Shown here: one piece after another, positions 38,492 to 47,211 of the stretch | Numbering within the stretch: position 1 is the first letter of the stretch | Layout: every line of letters begins with the position of its first letter | Made by a program: the position numbers and the translations under genes | Source: Advenella kashmirensis WT001 | Lineage (GTDB): Bacteria; Pseudomonadota; Gammaproteobacteria; Burkholderiales; Burkholderiaceae_B | Direction: 5' to 3' | Length of the DNA: 64,000 bases | Assembly (NCBI RefSeq): GCF_000219915.2 | Contig: NC_017964.1 | Span: 930,001 to 994,000 of the forward strand | Notes under the pieces: model-generated | The model's input: the letters and a program-made list of their open reading frames with translations, nothing else | The model's database searches: none | Told to the model about the DNA's origin: nothing

Positions 38492-38524
38492 AAAGAAGGG
38501 CACTGCAAGCGTGCCCCTTCTTTT
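38492..38524. terminator. Strong, probably bidirectional intrinsic terminator
   Basis: A 12-base-pair stem with one bulged C: AAAGAAGGGCAC (38492-38503) pairs with GTGCCCCTTCTTT (38511-38523) around a 7-base loop. T-rich stretches follow on both strands. It lies just downstream of the minus-strand DUF2817 gene that ends at 38555. Confidence 0.8.
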
Positions 38525-38554
38525 AATTCGATAACGCTGACTGCCTTCTACTGA

Positions 38555-39694
38555 TTACGGCTCGTTGCGCAGCGCGCGAACAGCGCGCTCCAGGATCTGG
38601 CGGGTTCTGAATTGCACCAGCGCCTGCCAGTCGGGGTCGGCGGGGAAGAAAAAGTCCAGCAGGCGCTGTTTTATCTTCTTGCCTTCGGCACTGGCCGGGT
38701 CGCCATGCAGGTGCAGGAAATGATCGTCCAGCAAAGCGGGCTGACCCACCGATTGGCTATCATAGGTGCCGCATTCGACAACCAATTGGGTAAATTTACG
38801 GTCACTGAATAGCTTGATCATGGCCGCAGACGTGTAACCGGTGGCGGCGGCCGAGATGCCGGTATCGCTGGCATTGTTGGCGCCGGTAATCACCGTATAC
38901 AACCATGGTCCGTATATGGACCGGGCGCGCGTGATGCCGGGGTAGTCCTGTTCGGCAATGGCCATGAGCATGGGGTGGCCGAACTGCCCGGCGCCTGTGT
39001 GCAGATCGAAACTGATGATTTCCCTGGCATGCGCCGGCAGATGGTCTTTCAGGATTTTATGCAGCGTGATATTGGACCAGCTGGGTTTTTCGCCGCCGTA
39101 ATAAAGACCATCCCGGTGGCGATATTGGCCGGCTTCCACAATGTTCATCAGCGCAGCATAGCCTTTTTCCTGTACGGTCTGGCGCCAGCGCACATCGCGC
39201 GCTTTACGCCTGGCGGCGTCACGGATATCGGTCGCAAACAAGTCATGAACCGCTTCGTAGCCCGGATTGGCTGGCAAGGGCTGGTCAAAATCCACATAAT
39301 TGCGATTCAGATCCATATTGTCTTCGTTAACCCTTCGCTTCCAGGAAGTACCCCACGGATTGATCAGGTGAATGAACAGGATGCCCACGCCCGCCGACGG
39401 CGAGATATCCTGTTCCAGCAGAAAGCGGGTCTGGCAGATGGAGCCATAGTAACCCTCGACGCCGTGTGTGCCGGACACCACCACCATCCATTTTTCGGCA
39501 TCGGGATCCCCGGCGATGGCCACGTCGGTGCACAGATTCTCGTTTTCCACGCCCTTGAGCGGATGCGGGTACGAATGCAGGCGAGCGCCGCGGTGATGGG
39601 CAGCCTTCAGGAACGAGGCGCGCAACTGCGAGTAGGTCAGTTGGCCGGGCGCGAGCCGGAAAATGGGCAAATCTGCGGAATCGAAGGGTGTCAT
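38555..39694 (-). CDS. DUF2817 family, M14-like metallocarboxypeptidase
   Basis: 379 residues from ATG 39694 (TPFDSADLPIFRLAPGQLTY). The zinc-peptidase core is visible: VVVSGTHGVEGYYGS, LIHLINPWGTSWKRRVNEDN, MDLNRNYVDF, ISFDLHTGAGQFG and TQLVVECGTYDS. These correspond to the HxxE...H and catalytic Glu region of M14 carboxypeptidases/deacylases. No signal peptide, so it is probably cytosolic. Divergent from an amino-acid ABC operon, which suggests it releases amino acids from imported conjugates. Substrate not known. Confidence 0.83.
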   Translation of the reverse strand: MTPFDSADLPIFRLAPGQLTYSQLRASFLKAAHHRGARLHSYPHPLKGVENENLCTDVAIAGDPDAEKWMVVVSGTHGVEGYYGSICQTRFLLEQDISPSAGVGILFIHLINPWGTSWKRRVNEDNMDLNRNYVDFDQPLPANPGYEAVHDLFATDIRDAARRKARDVRWRQTVQEKGYAALMNIVEAGQYRHRDGLYYGGEKPSWSNITLHKILKDHLPAHAREIISFDLHTGAGQFGHPMLMAIAEQDYPGITRARSIYGPWLYTVITGANNASDTGISAAATGYTSAAMIKLFSDRKFTQLVVECGTYDSQSVGQPALLDDHFLHLHGDPASAEGKKIKQRLLDFFFPADPDWQALVQFRTRQILERAVRALRNEP

Positions 39695-39878
39695 GAGCGA
39701 ATTCTCGGGCCGAAAGGCAAGAAAAACATGGGTTTCGGACAAAATCAGGAAGCGAGCGGGAAATTTATGCAAAAATCTCGTGTCCGCGCGTTGTAACCTG
39801 CCTGCAATCACAGCTGTGAACCAGGGACAAGGCGTTATACTACTTCAATTATTTACGATATGTTTCCCGGGGTTAGGA

Positions 39879-40654
39879 ATGAAAAAACTTTTTGTTGCGG
39901 CAATGCTGGCTGCATTGTTACCGACAGTGGTGTCTGCGGCACCCGCCAAACTGCGTCTGGGCGTTGACCCCACGTTCGCTCCTTTCGAGTCGGTCAATCC
40001 ACAGGGCGAGCTGGTTGGTATTGATATTGATATGGGTAAATCCATCTGTAAGCGCATTGAAGCTGACTGCGAATGGATCCGCATGAATTTTGATGGCGTG
40101 ATTCCAGCCCTGAAAGCCAAGAAAATAGACGGCATCCTGTCCGGAATGACCATTACCAAAGAGCGCGAGAAGCAGGTTCTGTTTTCGGATGTGATGTACG
40201 CCAGCTCCACGCGGCTGATGGTACCGGCCAACAGTGAAGGGCTGGATACGACCGCCGAGTCGCTCAAGGGTAAAACGGTAGGGGTTGTTCAGGGCACCAC
40301 GCAGGCCGCCTATGCCGACAAGCATTGGAAAGGCAAGGGCATCAATCTGGTTTCCTATCAGAATGACGATCTGGCCAAGCAGGATCTGGCACTGGGTCGT
40401 GTGGACGCCACGCTGCAGGACGCAGCGGCGGCCACGATCTTCTTCGATAGCCCTGACGGCAAGAACTTCAAGCTGGTAGGCGCGCCTGTGTCCGATGCAG
40501 AAGTCTTCGGCAATGGTAACGGCATCGGCCTGCGCAAGGAAGATACCGAGCTCAAGGGTAAAATCGACAAGGCGCTGGCTGATATGAAAAAGGACGGCGA
40601 ATACGCAAAAATTCTGGAAGCTACAAGAAATACGGCATCAAGGAACACGAATAA
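39879..40654 (+). CDS. Basic amino-acid ABC transporter, periplasmic binding protein, frameshifted at the end
   Basis: Family 3 binding protein like ArgT/HisJ. The signal peptide (LFVAAMLAALLPTVVSAA) is followed by LRLGVDPTFAPFESVNPQGE, IDIDMGKSICKRIEADCEW and DGILSGMTITKEREKQVLF. ATG 39879 is close to the family start. Near 40618 one base appears lost; with it restored the protein ends KKYGIKEHE at 40654, as expected for the family, instead of an unrelated tail ending at 40664. First gene of a four-gene importer. Confidence 0.85.
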
Positions 40655-40670
40655 GCGTGTCTGACCGGTG

Positions 40671-40716
40671 CTGCGCGGACCGGCTTTACGCCGGTGACCG
40701 CGCAGTTTGCATTTTT
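40671..40716 (+). terminator. Hairpin with T-tract between binding-protein and permease genes
   Basis: CTGCGCGG (40671-40678) pairs with CCGCGCAG (40698-40705), and ACCGGC with GCCGGT inside it, giving about 14 base pairs with a two-base bulge and a five-base loop. TTTGCATTTTT follows. Such a hairpin after the binding-protein gene would stop part of the transcripts and leave the receptor in excess over the permeases. Confidence 0.7.
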
Positions 40717-40824
40717 GGGCAGCCTGGTTGCCCGCATCGCATGTACGGCGGGATACAACGGCATGAGCCGCACCGCCCCCATGCAGTTGCATTACATTAT
40801 TAATAACGATATTTAAGGAACCCG

Positions 40825-41511
40825 ATGCTGTACGGTTATGGATCCCAGATATGGGCCGGTACACTCGCAACCTGTCTGCTGACCCTGTTAACGCTGGTTT
40901 TTTCGATCATCATCGGAATGATCGGGGCTTTGTGCAAGCTGTCTCCCAATCCTTTGCTGCGCTGGACCTTCACAGGGTATACGACATTAATCCGCAGTGT
41001 TCCCGACCTGGTGATCATGCTACTGGTTTTTTATAACCTGCAGGAACTCATCAACGCCATTTGTACCTGGGCCGGCTGGCCGCAATACCAGATGGATGCG
41101 TTTTCGGCAGGGGTGACAACGCTATCGTTTATCTATGGCGCCTATATGACAGAGACCTTTCGCGGAGCGATCCAGTCTGTGCCCAAAGGCCAGCTGGAAG
41201 CAGGCTACGCGACAGGCATGGCCCCCCTGACGGTGTTTCGCCTGATCCTGTTGCCACAATTGATCCGCTTTGCCTTACCCGGGCTGAACAATAATCTGCA
41301 GGTTATTATCAAGGCAACGGCCCTGGTTTCCATTATCGGTTTGCTCGATATTGTGACAGTCACGCAGCAGGCCGGACGCAGTACCCAGCAGCTGTTTTTC
41401 TTCAATCTGGTGGCCGCAGCCATTTATCTGTGCATGACGGCTGTCAGCCTGATCGTGTTGTCCTGGCTTAATCGACGCTATTCGGCCGGGGTGCGGGAGG
41501 TGAGGCTGTGA
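40825..41511 (+). CDS. Basic amino-acid ABC transporter permease (HisQ type)
   Basis: 228 residues with about five membrane segments and the EAA loop SVPKGQLEAGYATGMAPLTV. Closest by eye to HisQ/ArtQ. ATG 40825 follows AAGGAAC. It overlaps the next permease by four bases. Confidence 0.88.
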   Translation: MLYGYGSQIWAGTLATCLLTLLTLVFSIIIGMIGALCKLSPNPLLRWTFTGYTTLIRSVPDLVIMLLVFYNLQELINAICTWAGWPQYQMDAFSAGVTTLSFIYGAYMTETFRGAIQSVPKGQLEAGYATGMAPLTVFRLILLPQLIRFALPGLNNNLQVIIKATALVSIIGLLDIVTVTQQAGRSTQQLFFFNLVAAAIYLCMTAVSLIVLSWLNRRYSAGVREVRL

Positions 41512-42218
41512 GCGAAATTCTGGAGCGCTACTGGCAAGCCTACCTTGGTTTTGGCATTCCCATGACGGGGCTGGCCATGACCATATGGATATTGCTGCTG
41601 TCCGTGTTGTTTGGCACGGTGCTGGCCATTCCCATGGCGATCTGGCGCAGTTCGTCCAACCGCTGGGTCAGCGTGCCGGTGCGCGTGTACACCTTTGTGT
41701 TTCGCGGCACGCCGCTTTACGTGCAGTTGCTGCTGGTTTACACCGGCCTGTTCAGCCTGAGCGTAGTGCGTGGCACGCCAATGCTGGCCACGTTTTTCCG
41801 TGACGGTTTCAATTGTGTGATTCTTGCCTTTACCATCAACACCTGCGCGTACATGACAGAGGTGCTGGCGGGCGCAATTCGGGCCATTCCTCATGGCGAA
41901 ATTGAAGCGGCGCAGGCTTTTGGCTTTTCCCGTTTCCGGTTGTACACGAAGATCATTTTGCCCTCTGCATTCCGGCGCGCCCTGCCGTTTTACAGCAACG
42001 AGGTTATTCTGGTTCTGCATTCGACCTCACTGGCGTTTACGGCAACGGTGCCCGAGCTTCTCAAGGTGGCGCGCGATGTCAATAGCGCCACGTTCAATTC
42101 CTTACCCGCCTTTGGCATTGCTGCCATCCTGTACGCCGTTCTGGCAATGGTTCTGGTTGCGCTGTTTCGCAAGGCAGAGAGCAAATGGCTCGGGTTTCTG
42201 AAACCCGCTGCTGTTTAA
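41508..42218 (+). CDS. Basic amino-acid ABC transporter permease (HisM type)
   Basis: 236 residues from GTG 41508, overlapping the preceding stop (GTGA). EAA loop AIPHGEIEAAQAFGFSRFRL, about five membrane segments. It forms the membrane pair with the product of 40825. Confidence 0.88.
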   Translation: MSEILERYWQAYLGFGIPMTGLAMTIWILLLSVLFGTVLAIPMAIWRSSSNRWVSVPVRVYTFVFRGTPLYVQLLLVYTGLFSLSVVRGTPMLATFFRDGFNCVILAFTINTCAYMTEVLAGAIRAIPHGEIEAAQAFGFSRFRLYTKIILPSAFRRALPFYSNEVILVLHSTSLAFTATVPELLKVARDVNSATFNSLPAFGIAAILYAVLAMVLVALFRKAESKWLGFLKPAAV

Positions 42219-42230
42219 CAGGTTATCACC

Positions 42231-42995
42231 ATGGAAAATTTACGCGTCCAGGATATTCACAAACGTTTCGGCAACAACGAGGTGCTCAAGGGCGTGTCGC
42301 TGCTGGCTAACAAGGGTGATGTAATCAGTATCATCGGCTCCAGCGGTTCAGGTAAAAGCACGCTACTGCGTTGTATCAATTTTCTGGAAACGCCCGATTC
42401 AGGCAGAATATTTATTCATGGGCAAGAGCTGCGCACCGTTCAGCGCAAGGGTACGCTGGTGCCGGCTGACCGCCGCCAATTGCAATATATGCGCACCCGG
42501 CTGTCCATGGTGTTCCAGCATTTCAATCTTTGGTCGCACATGACTGTGCAGGAGAACATTACGGCCGCGCCGGTCAATGTTCTGGGCCTGTCGCGTCAAG
42601 AGGCGCAGGCCAGGGCGGAAAGCAATCTGCTCAAGGTCGGGCTGAGCCTGGATACAATGAAAAAGTACCCGGTGCACCTGTCCGGCGGGCAACAGCAACG
42701 AGTAGCGATCGCGCGTGCACTGGCGCTGGAGCCAGAGGTCATGCTGTTTGACGAGCCCACTTCGGCCCTGGACCCGGAACTGGTTGGTGAAGTGCTGCGC
42801 GTGATGCAGAAACTGGCCGAGGAGGGGCGCACCATGATCATCGTGACACACGAGATGGCGTTTGCCCGCCAGGTGTCCAGTCATGTCATGTTTTTGCATC
42901 AGGGTGTGGTCGAAGAAGAGGGCGCGCCGGGCCAGATTCTGAGCAATCCTCAAAGCGCCCGGCTGGCGACCTTTCTGGCAGGAAATCTTAAGTAG
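42231..42995 (+). CDS. Basic amino-acid ABC transporter ATP-binding protein (HisP type)
   Basis: 254 residues. Walker A GSSGSGKST, signature [15 protein letters not shown], Walker [13 protein letters not shown], switch IVTHEMAFARQVSS. The insert after residue 65 (ELRTVQRKGTLVPADRRQLQ) is typical of HisP-type ATPases for basic amino acids and helps distinguish it from the GlnQ type at 9683. Last gene of the importer. Confidence 0.92.
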   Translation: MENLRVQDIHKRFGNNEVLKGVSLLANKGDVISIIGSSGSGKSTLLRCINFLETPDSGRIFIHGQELRTVQRKGTLVPADRRQLQYMRTRLSMVFQHFNLWSHMTVQENITAAPVNVLGLSRQEAQARAESNLLKVGLSLDTMKKYPVHLSGGQQQRVAIARALALEPEVMLFDEPTSALDPELVGEVLRVMQKLAEEGRTMIIVTHEMAFARQVSSHVMFLHQGVVEEEGAPGQILSNPQSARLATFLAGNLK

Positions 42996-43052
42996 TACGG
43001 TTTCTAAGTAGCAAAGCGCTTAAGTAGCGACGTTCTTAATCAGCACCGCCTT
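42989..43052. repeat. Short tandem array with exact 16-bp period
   Basis: TAAGTAG begins at 42989, 43005 and 43021, and a fourth, weaker unit (TAATCAG) at 43037. The units read TAAGTAGTACGGTTTC, TAAGTAGCAAAGCGCT, TAAGTAGCGACGTTCT and TAATCAGCACCGCCTT. The first includes the stop codon of the ATPase gene. Confidence 0.6.
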
Positions 43053-43414
43053 CAGTGGCTCGCCTGCTGTGCTCGCAAGGGCGATTGCGTATCCAGTCAG
43101 GGCTAACAAACGGTAGTGGCTGATAAAAAAATGGTACACATACCGACGCTTATCTGCCCGAGGCGACGTTGTCGGCTGATCTCTGCTGTTACGAAGATTT
43201 GCGTTAAGGTTAATGACATTTGGCATAACCACAACGTGGTGTGATTTCGCATTTGATAACAAAATGAACCAGGCAGGCTACGTAAAAAGATGCGTCGGCC
43301 AGGACAATAATGATAAGGTCGGACGATACGGGCCAAACCATGTCGGTCGCTGTCGCTCTGTGGCCCGGTCAGCGAATCATGCAACGCGAACGACTTGAGA
43401 TAAGGAGCCAAATC
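43053..43414. other. Intergenic stretch without a supported gene
   Basis: Together with the tandem array this forms a 419-base gap between the ATPase gene and the DUF3008 gene. Short open frames exist, but none has a ribosome site plus a recognisable product. The segment near 43200-43260 is AT-rich and may hold the promoter of the DUF3008 gene; no clear -35/-10 pair was assigned. Confidence 0.5.
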
Positions 43415-43618
43415 ATGCCGGCAAAATCTCAGGACCAGCAACAAGCCGCGGGCGCGGCACTGGCTGCCAAGCGCGGCGAAACAAAGGTGAGCAGTTTGAA
43501 AGGCGCGTCCAAATCGATGTATGACTCGATGTCGGAAAAGGAACTGGAAGAACTGGCTTCGACCCCTCGCAAGGGCAAGCCGGAACATGTCGGGGACAAG
43601 GGCAGGGACAGGGACTAA
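43415..43618 (+). CDS. Small DUF3008-family protein
   Basis: 67 residues from ATG 43415, preceded by AAGGAG. Highly charged, with no membrane segment: PAKSQDQQQAAGAALAAKRG, then SLKGASKSMYDSMSEKELEE and ASTPRKGKPEHV. It matches the short DUF3008 proteins, whose function is unknown and which resemble stress-type small hydrophilic proteins. A longer reading from 43310 lacks a ribosome site. Confidence 0.82.
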   Translation: MPAKSQDQQQAAGAALAAKRGETKVSSLKGASKSMYDSMSEKELEELASTPRKGKPEHVGDKGRDRD

Positions 43619-43839
43619 GTCGCTGCCGGGTGTCCGCTGAACTGACAGCTAGATTTTCCTGTAAGCACAGGCCGCGCGGCATGGCGGACAGCGCGATGAC
43701 GGCGAGCAATGTCGCCGGTACCTGTCCTGCCTGTTTAAGCGACCTCGCGGGGCTGGCGCAACAGCGCTATGGCGTTTGCTGCGCCGGCTCATGTTGCCTG
43801 GCAAATCTCCTGGCTGATCGGGAAAATTAATCGGCCAAA

Positions 43840-44931
43840 TTAATCGGGCTGGGCAATGGCGGTTTCCTGTATGGGGATCACAGTCGGCCGGGTGCTCATG
43901 GCTTCTGCGGATGCCATTGCCTCTTCCTGCTTGATCAGCTGTTCCAACCCCTTGCGGAATTTGATCGGCCCGCCATCCAGTTTAAGATTGATGAATGGCG
44001 TCCGGCGATTGTCCATGCCCTTTTGTACAGCGCCCAGCACGATCCGGTCTTCTTCAAATGCTTTGCGTACGCCTTCGGCGAACTGGCGCGACACGTCTGC
44101 ATCATTGGGACTGAAGTTTCTGAGCTGGAACCAGAAGTAGCGTGTAGTCTTTTCGTCGACCGGCGTCAGAAAATTATAGGAGTCCATCAGAAATACGTCG
44201 GGATGGATTGTCGCGTTGTCGCCGCCGGTGCCGGCAGGTGTAAAGATGGCCTTGATAATGGCGTGCGACGGATAGCGCACTTCGTAATGCTGCTTGCGAT
44301 CGCAGTTGCCGGTGAACTTGACAAACTTCGCATAAAAAGGCGCCACTTCGGTGTCGTACATCCAGCGCGAAACGATGACACCGCTATCGGTCACCGTTGT
44401 GGTCAAGGGTTCGTTCACGCAGGCGCTGTTGCCGAATGAGCTGCGGTGTACCCAGGCCACATGCGAAGGATCCAGCAGATTGTCGGTCATGTACAGGTAA
44501 TTGCATTCGACGATCATGGCATCGCCCTGATTGATGCCCCAATCAGGATGACCGTACTCTGCTATTTGCGGAATCAGGGATGCATCGGCCTTGTCTGCGT
44601 CGCCCATCCAGACCCAGACCAGACCGTATTTTTCAGTGGTGGCAAAACTTTTGACGGTGGCCGCGCGCGGGATTTTGGCGCCCGGCGCGAAAATACAGGT
44701 GCCCTGGCCGTTGAAGGTAAGTCCGTGGTAGCCGCATTCTACGGCATCATCAATGAGCCGGCCCATAGACAGGGGTAGCTTGCGGTGCGGGCAGGCGTCT
44801 TCAAGGGCGACGACCTGGCCGTCCTGCTGGCGATAGAACACCAGATATTCATTAAGCAATTGCAATGGATAAAGCTCATGGACAATGTCGTGGCTCCATT
44901 CCGCGACATACCATGCATTCTTCAGAAACAT
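43840..44931 (-). CDS. Rieske non-haem iron oxygenase (VanA-like)
   Basis: 363 residues. Aromatic-ring or O-demethylating oxygenase large subunit of the vanillate-demethylase group. Rieske ligands are Cys47-x-His49 (ACPHRKLPLSMG) and Cys66-x2-His69 (CGYHGLTFNG). The mononuclear iron site is visible in NLLDPSHVAWVH with His157 and His162. Start LKNAWYVAEWSHDI is typical of VanA. No VanB-type reductase gene is next to it, so electrons must come from a partner encoded elsewhere. The substrate cannot be assigned beyond a methoxy- or methyl-aromatic type compound. Confidence 0.87.
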   Translation of the reverse strand: MFLKNAWYVAEWSHDIVHELYPLQLLNEYLVFYRQQDGQVVALEDACPHRKLPLSMGRLIDDAVECGYHGLTFNGQGTCIFAPGAKIPRAATVKSFATTEKYGLVWVWMGDADKADASLIPQIAEYGHPDWGINQGDAMIVECNYLYMTDNLLDPSHVAWVHRSSFGNSACVNEPLTTTVTDSGVIVSRWMYDTEVAPFYAKFVKFTGNCDRKQHYEVRYPSHAIIKAIFTPAGTGGDNATIHPDVFLMDSYNFLTPVDEKTTRYFWFQLRNFSPNDADVSRQFAEGVRKAFEEDRIVLGAVQKGMDNRRTPFINLKLDGGPIKFRKGLEQLIKQEEAMASAEAMSTRPTVIPIQETAIAQPD

Positions 44932-44943
44932 GAAAATCTCCGT

Positions 44944-46484
44944 CTATTCCGGCCGTTTCAGGGCTGCCATATAACGCTCGACATATTCGTCAAAGCTTTC
45001 GTTGTCGGACGCTTCTATTTCTGCCTGGTCCTCAAGCGACTTTTTCACGCTGGCGCGCATTTTCTGCTCGGTGTCGGCAGACAGCTCGCCAAAGCGCAGC
45101 TCGTCGGTCAGGCGCTGGCTTTGCAACTGAGTATAGTCGGCAAAGCTTAAGCCGCTGTCGCGCAACTCCTGCAGGATACGGGCTGAGGGCGTGGCAGAAA
45201 CGTCATCCAGTTTGTGGCGCTGCTCCTGGATCGCAGCACTGTATTGCGTGGTGCTGAAAGCGATATCCAGTTCCTTGGCGTATAGCGCAATCTGATCGAG
45301 CAACTGATTGCCCCAGACGGGGATGGAAATGTCTTCGCCGTTGCTGGTCAGGCGCAATGCGGGGTCACGGCCGCGGTTGACCACGTCGGTGAAATTGGCC
45401 TGGCTTTCCTCACAGAAACCGTCATAAGGGAAAAGCCGGCTGTCATGCACGGCACAGAACAGCAGGAACGCATCCATGAAATGACAGGTTGCATTTGAAA
45501 TACCGACAGCGCTGAAAGGATCAATATCCAGGCAGCGGATCTCCACGTACTGAATGCCGCGCTCCATGAGCGCAGTAATAGGTCTTTCGCCGCGCGCGGT
45601 AGTGCGCTTGGGCCGGATCGTTGAGTAGTACTCATTTTCGATCTGCAGCACATTGGTGTTCAGTTGAATCCACTGACCGTCGCGGTGGGTGCCCAGCGCT
45701 GGTACTCAGGCCAGGGTTGCGTGACGGCGTGATACATTTTCCTGATGAAGGTGGACAGGTCGTTGTAGCACATTTTCAGCCGGCCTGGGCATCGTTCTGG
45801 TAGCCCAGATCGCTCATGCGCAGGCTGGTGGCGTAGGGCAGATACAGCGTGTCGTGATCCAGTTCGCGCAGCGGATTAGGCCGATCGCCCAGGAACGAGC
45901 GGGGAACGGCGGGCGATGCGCCGAACAGATACATGAGCAGCCAGTTATAACGGGTGAAATTGCGAATCAGCCCATATAGCCGACAGACTGGCGCTCGGTC
46001 TCGGTTGTACCTTCGAGATCCAGAACCTGCCACAGCGAATCGGGTAATGAAAAATTGTAATGCAGACCGGCGATGCATTGCATGGTGCGGCCATAGCGCT
46101 CGGCCAGTCCGCGACGGTACACATGGCGCAGCATGCCGCTATTGGATTTTCCGTAAGTCGCAATGGGAATCTGGTCGTCGGCAGGCAGGTGCCCGGGCAT
46201 CGATTGCATCCAGATGCTTTCGGACGGAAACTGACGGGTGGCAAAGCGATGTACGTCGGTCAGCTCTTCGAGCAGATCGTCCACTGAAGTATGGGTTCCG
46301 GTAATCAACTCGATCAGCGCTTCCGAATAGTCAGTTGTGATATTCGGATGGGTCAGGGCGGAGCCAGAAGGGTGCTGTGCGGCGTGGTGGCGAGCGCGCC
46401 ATCACGGTCGATCCGTAGCCCTTCGCGTTCAATTCCGCGTAGAATATGAGTTAGCGAGTCTCGATGCTGCTGTAGTGTGGTCAT
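44944..46484 (-). CDS. gshA: Glutamate-cysteine ligase, frameshifted four times
   Basis: First enzyme of glutathione synthesis, joining glutamate and cysteine with ATP. ATG 46484 opens [20 protein letters not shown], the family N-terminus. Recognisable blocks follow: [66 protein letters not shown], then [20 protein letters not shown] and [19 protein letters not shown]. Breaks lie near 46364, 45970, 45780 and 45695, each repaired by one base, for example [14 protein letters not shown] and [13 protein letters not shown]. The joined product is about 515 residues, normal for the gammaproteobacterial-type enzyme. Confidence 0.87.
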
Positions 46485-46603
46485 GCGCTGCACAAGTCGT
46501 CCTGAGATATCTCTGAAATCAATAATTGCTGATTTTAAGGGAGTTCCGCAGCTTTTCAGTTTTTAAACGGTTTGTTTCGAATTAATTAATTTGGGTGGTG
46601 CAG

Positions 46604-47107
46604 GTGATCAAACGTCTGGCTCTTGTTTTTTTCATGGTTTTGTTGGCGGGTTGTTCGCCAAAGTACGATTGGCGCGAAGTGTCCACCGCTGGTGGGCGGG
46701 TGCAGGCGATTTTCCCTGATAAGCCGCGCAGTGAATCGCGCAGCACGCAAATCGAAGGCGTGCAATATCCCTTTACCATGGACATGGCGCTGGTGGACGA
46801 TCAGGTGTTTGCGGTTGTCTACAGCTTGCTGCCGCAGGAAAAGCAGGACGAGGCCAGTACACGCAAGGCGGGCGAGGCACTGCTGCGTTCGGTATACGCC
46901 AGCATGAATGAGCCGGTGCCCGAGCCGTTGCCGCCCTTCGGACAGAAACTGACTTTCAGAAAAGCCGTGGGCAACGAGAATGCCAGCGTTTACGTCAAGG
47001 TGTTCGCGGGCAGTGGCGTGATTGTTCAGGCTTATGCGGCCGGTCAGGACAACACGTTGAAAGAGTCGGTCGCCGACGAGTTCCTGAACGGCATGACGCT
47101 CCGATAG
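46604..47107 (+). CDS. Small lipoprotein of unknown function
   Basis: 167 residues. A short signal peptide ends in a lipobox (VFFMVLLAGC, Cys about residue 17), followed by SPKYDWREVSTAGG, so it is probably anchored to a periplasm-facing membrane. The rest is a compact soluble domain (VQAIFPDKPRSESRSTQIEG, FAGSGVIVQAYAAGQDNTLK) that I do not recognise. The start is uncertain: GTG 46604, 46598 and 46595 are all possible and no strong ribosome site is seen. Divergent from gshA and just upstream of metX. Confidence 0.7.
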   Translation: MIKRLALVFFMVLLAGCSPKYDWREVSTAGGRVQAIFPDKPRSESRSTQIEGVQYPFTMDMALVDDQVFAVVYSLLPQEKQDEASTRKAGEALLRSVYASMNEPVPEPLPPFGQKLTFRKAVGNENASVYVKVFAGSGVIVQAYAAGQDNTLKESVADEFLNGMTLR

Positions 47108-47152
47108 CGACCTGTCCGCTTATTCTTAAAATGATACAATGCGATAAAGGTC

Positions 47153-47206
47153 GGCGCCGATTTGTCTGATCCGCTTGCGGGCGCCTCAAAAATCCCGCTA
47201 AAAAGG
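47153..47206 (+). ncRNA. SAM-II (SAM-alpha) riboswitch in the metX leader
   Basis: Matches the SAM-II consensus of the pattern P1-GATTTG-GCTTGC-P1'-AAA-CGCTAAA. P1 is GGCGCC (47153-47158) with GGCGCC (47180-47185). The loop holds GATTTG (47158-47163) and GCTTGC (47173-47178). GCG (47177-47179) can pair with CGC (47196-47198) to make the pseudoknot, and CCGCTAAAAAGG ends at the ribosome site. CC at 47171-47172 faces GG at 47205-47206 of that site. The metX ATG is 5 bases downstream at 47212. Binding of S-adenosylmethionine would hide the ribosome site and stop MetX synthesis. Confidence 0.9.
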
Positions 47207-47211
47207 TCCGT

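Noticed and set aside
43630..43830. Cysteine-rich 66-codon frame between the DUF3008 and Rieske genes
   Set aside because: It has no ribosome site, the cysteines follow no known metal-binding spacing, and the composition is that of GC-rich non-coding DNA.
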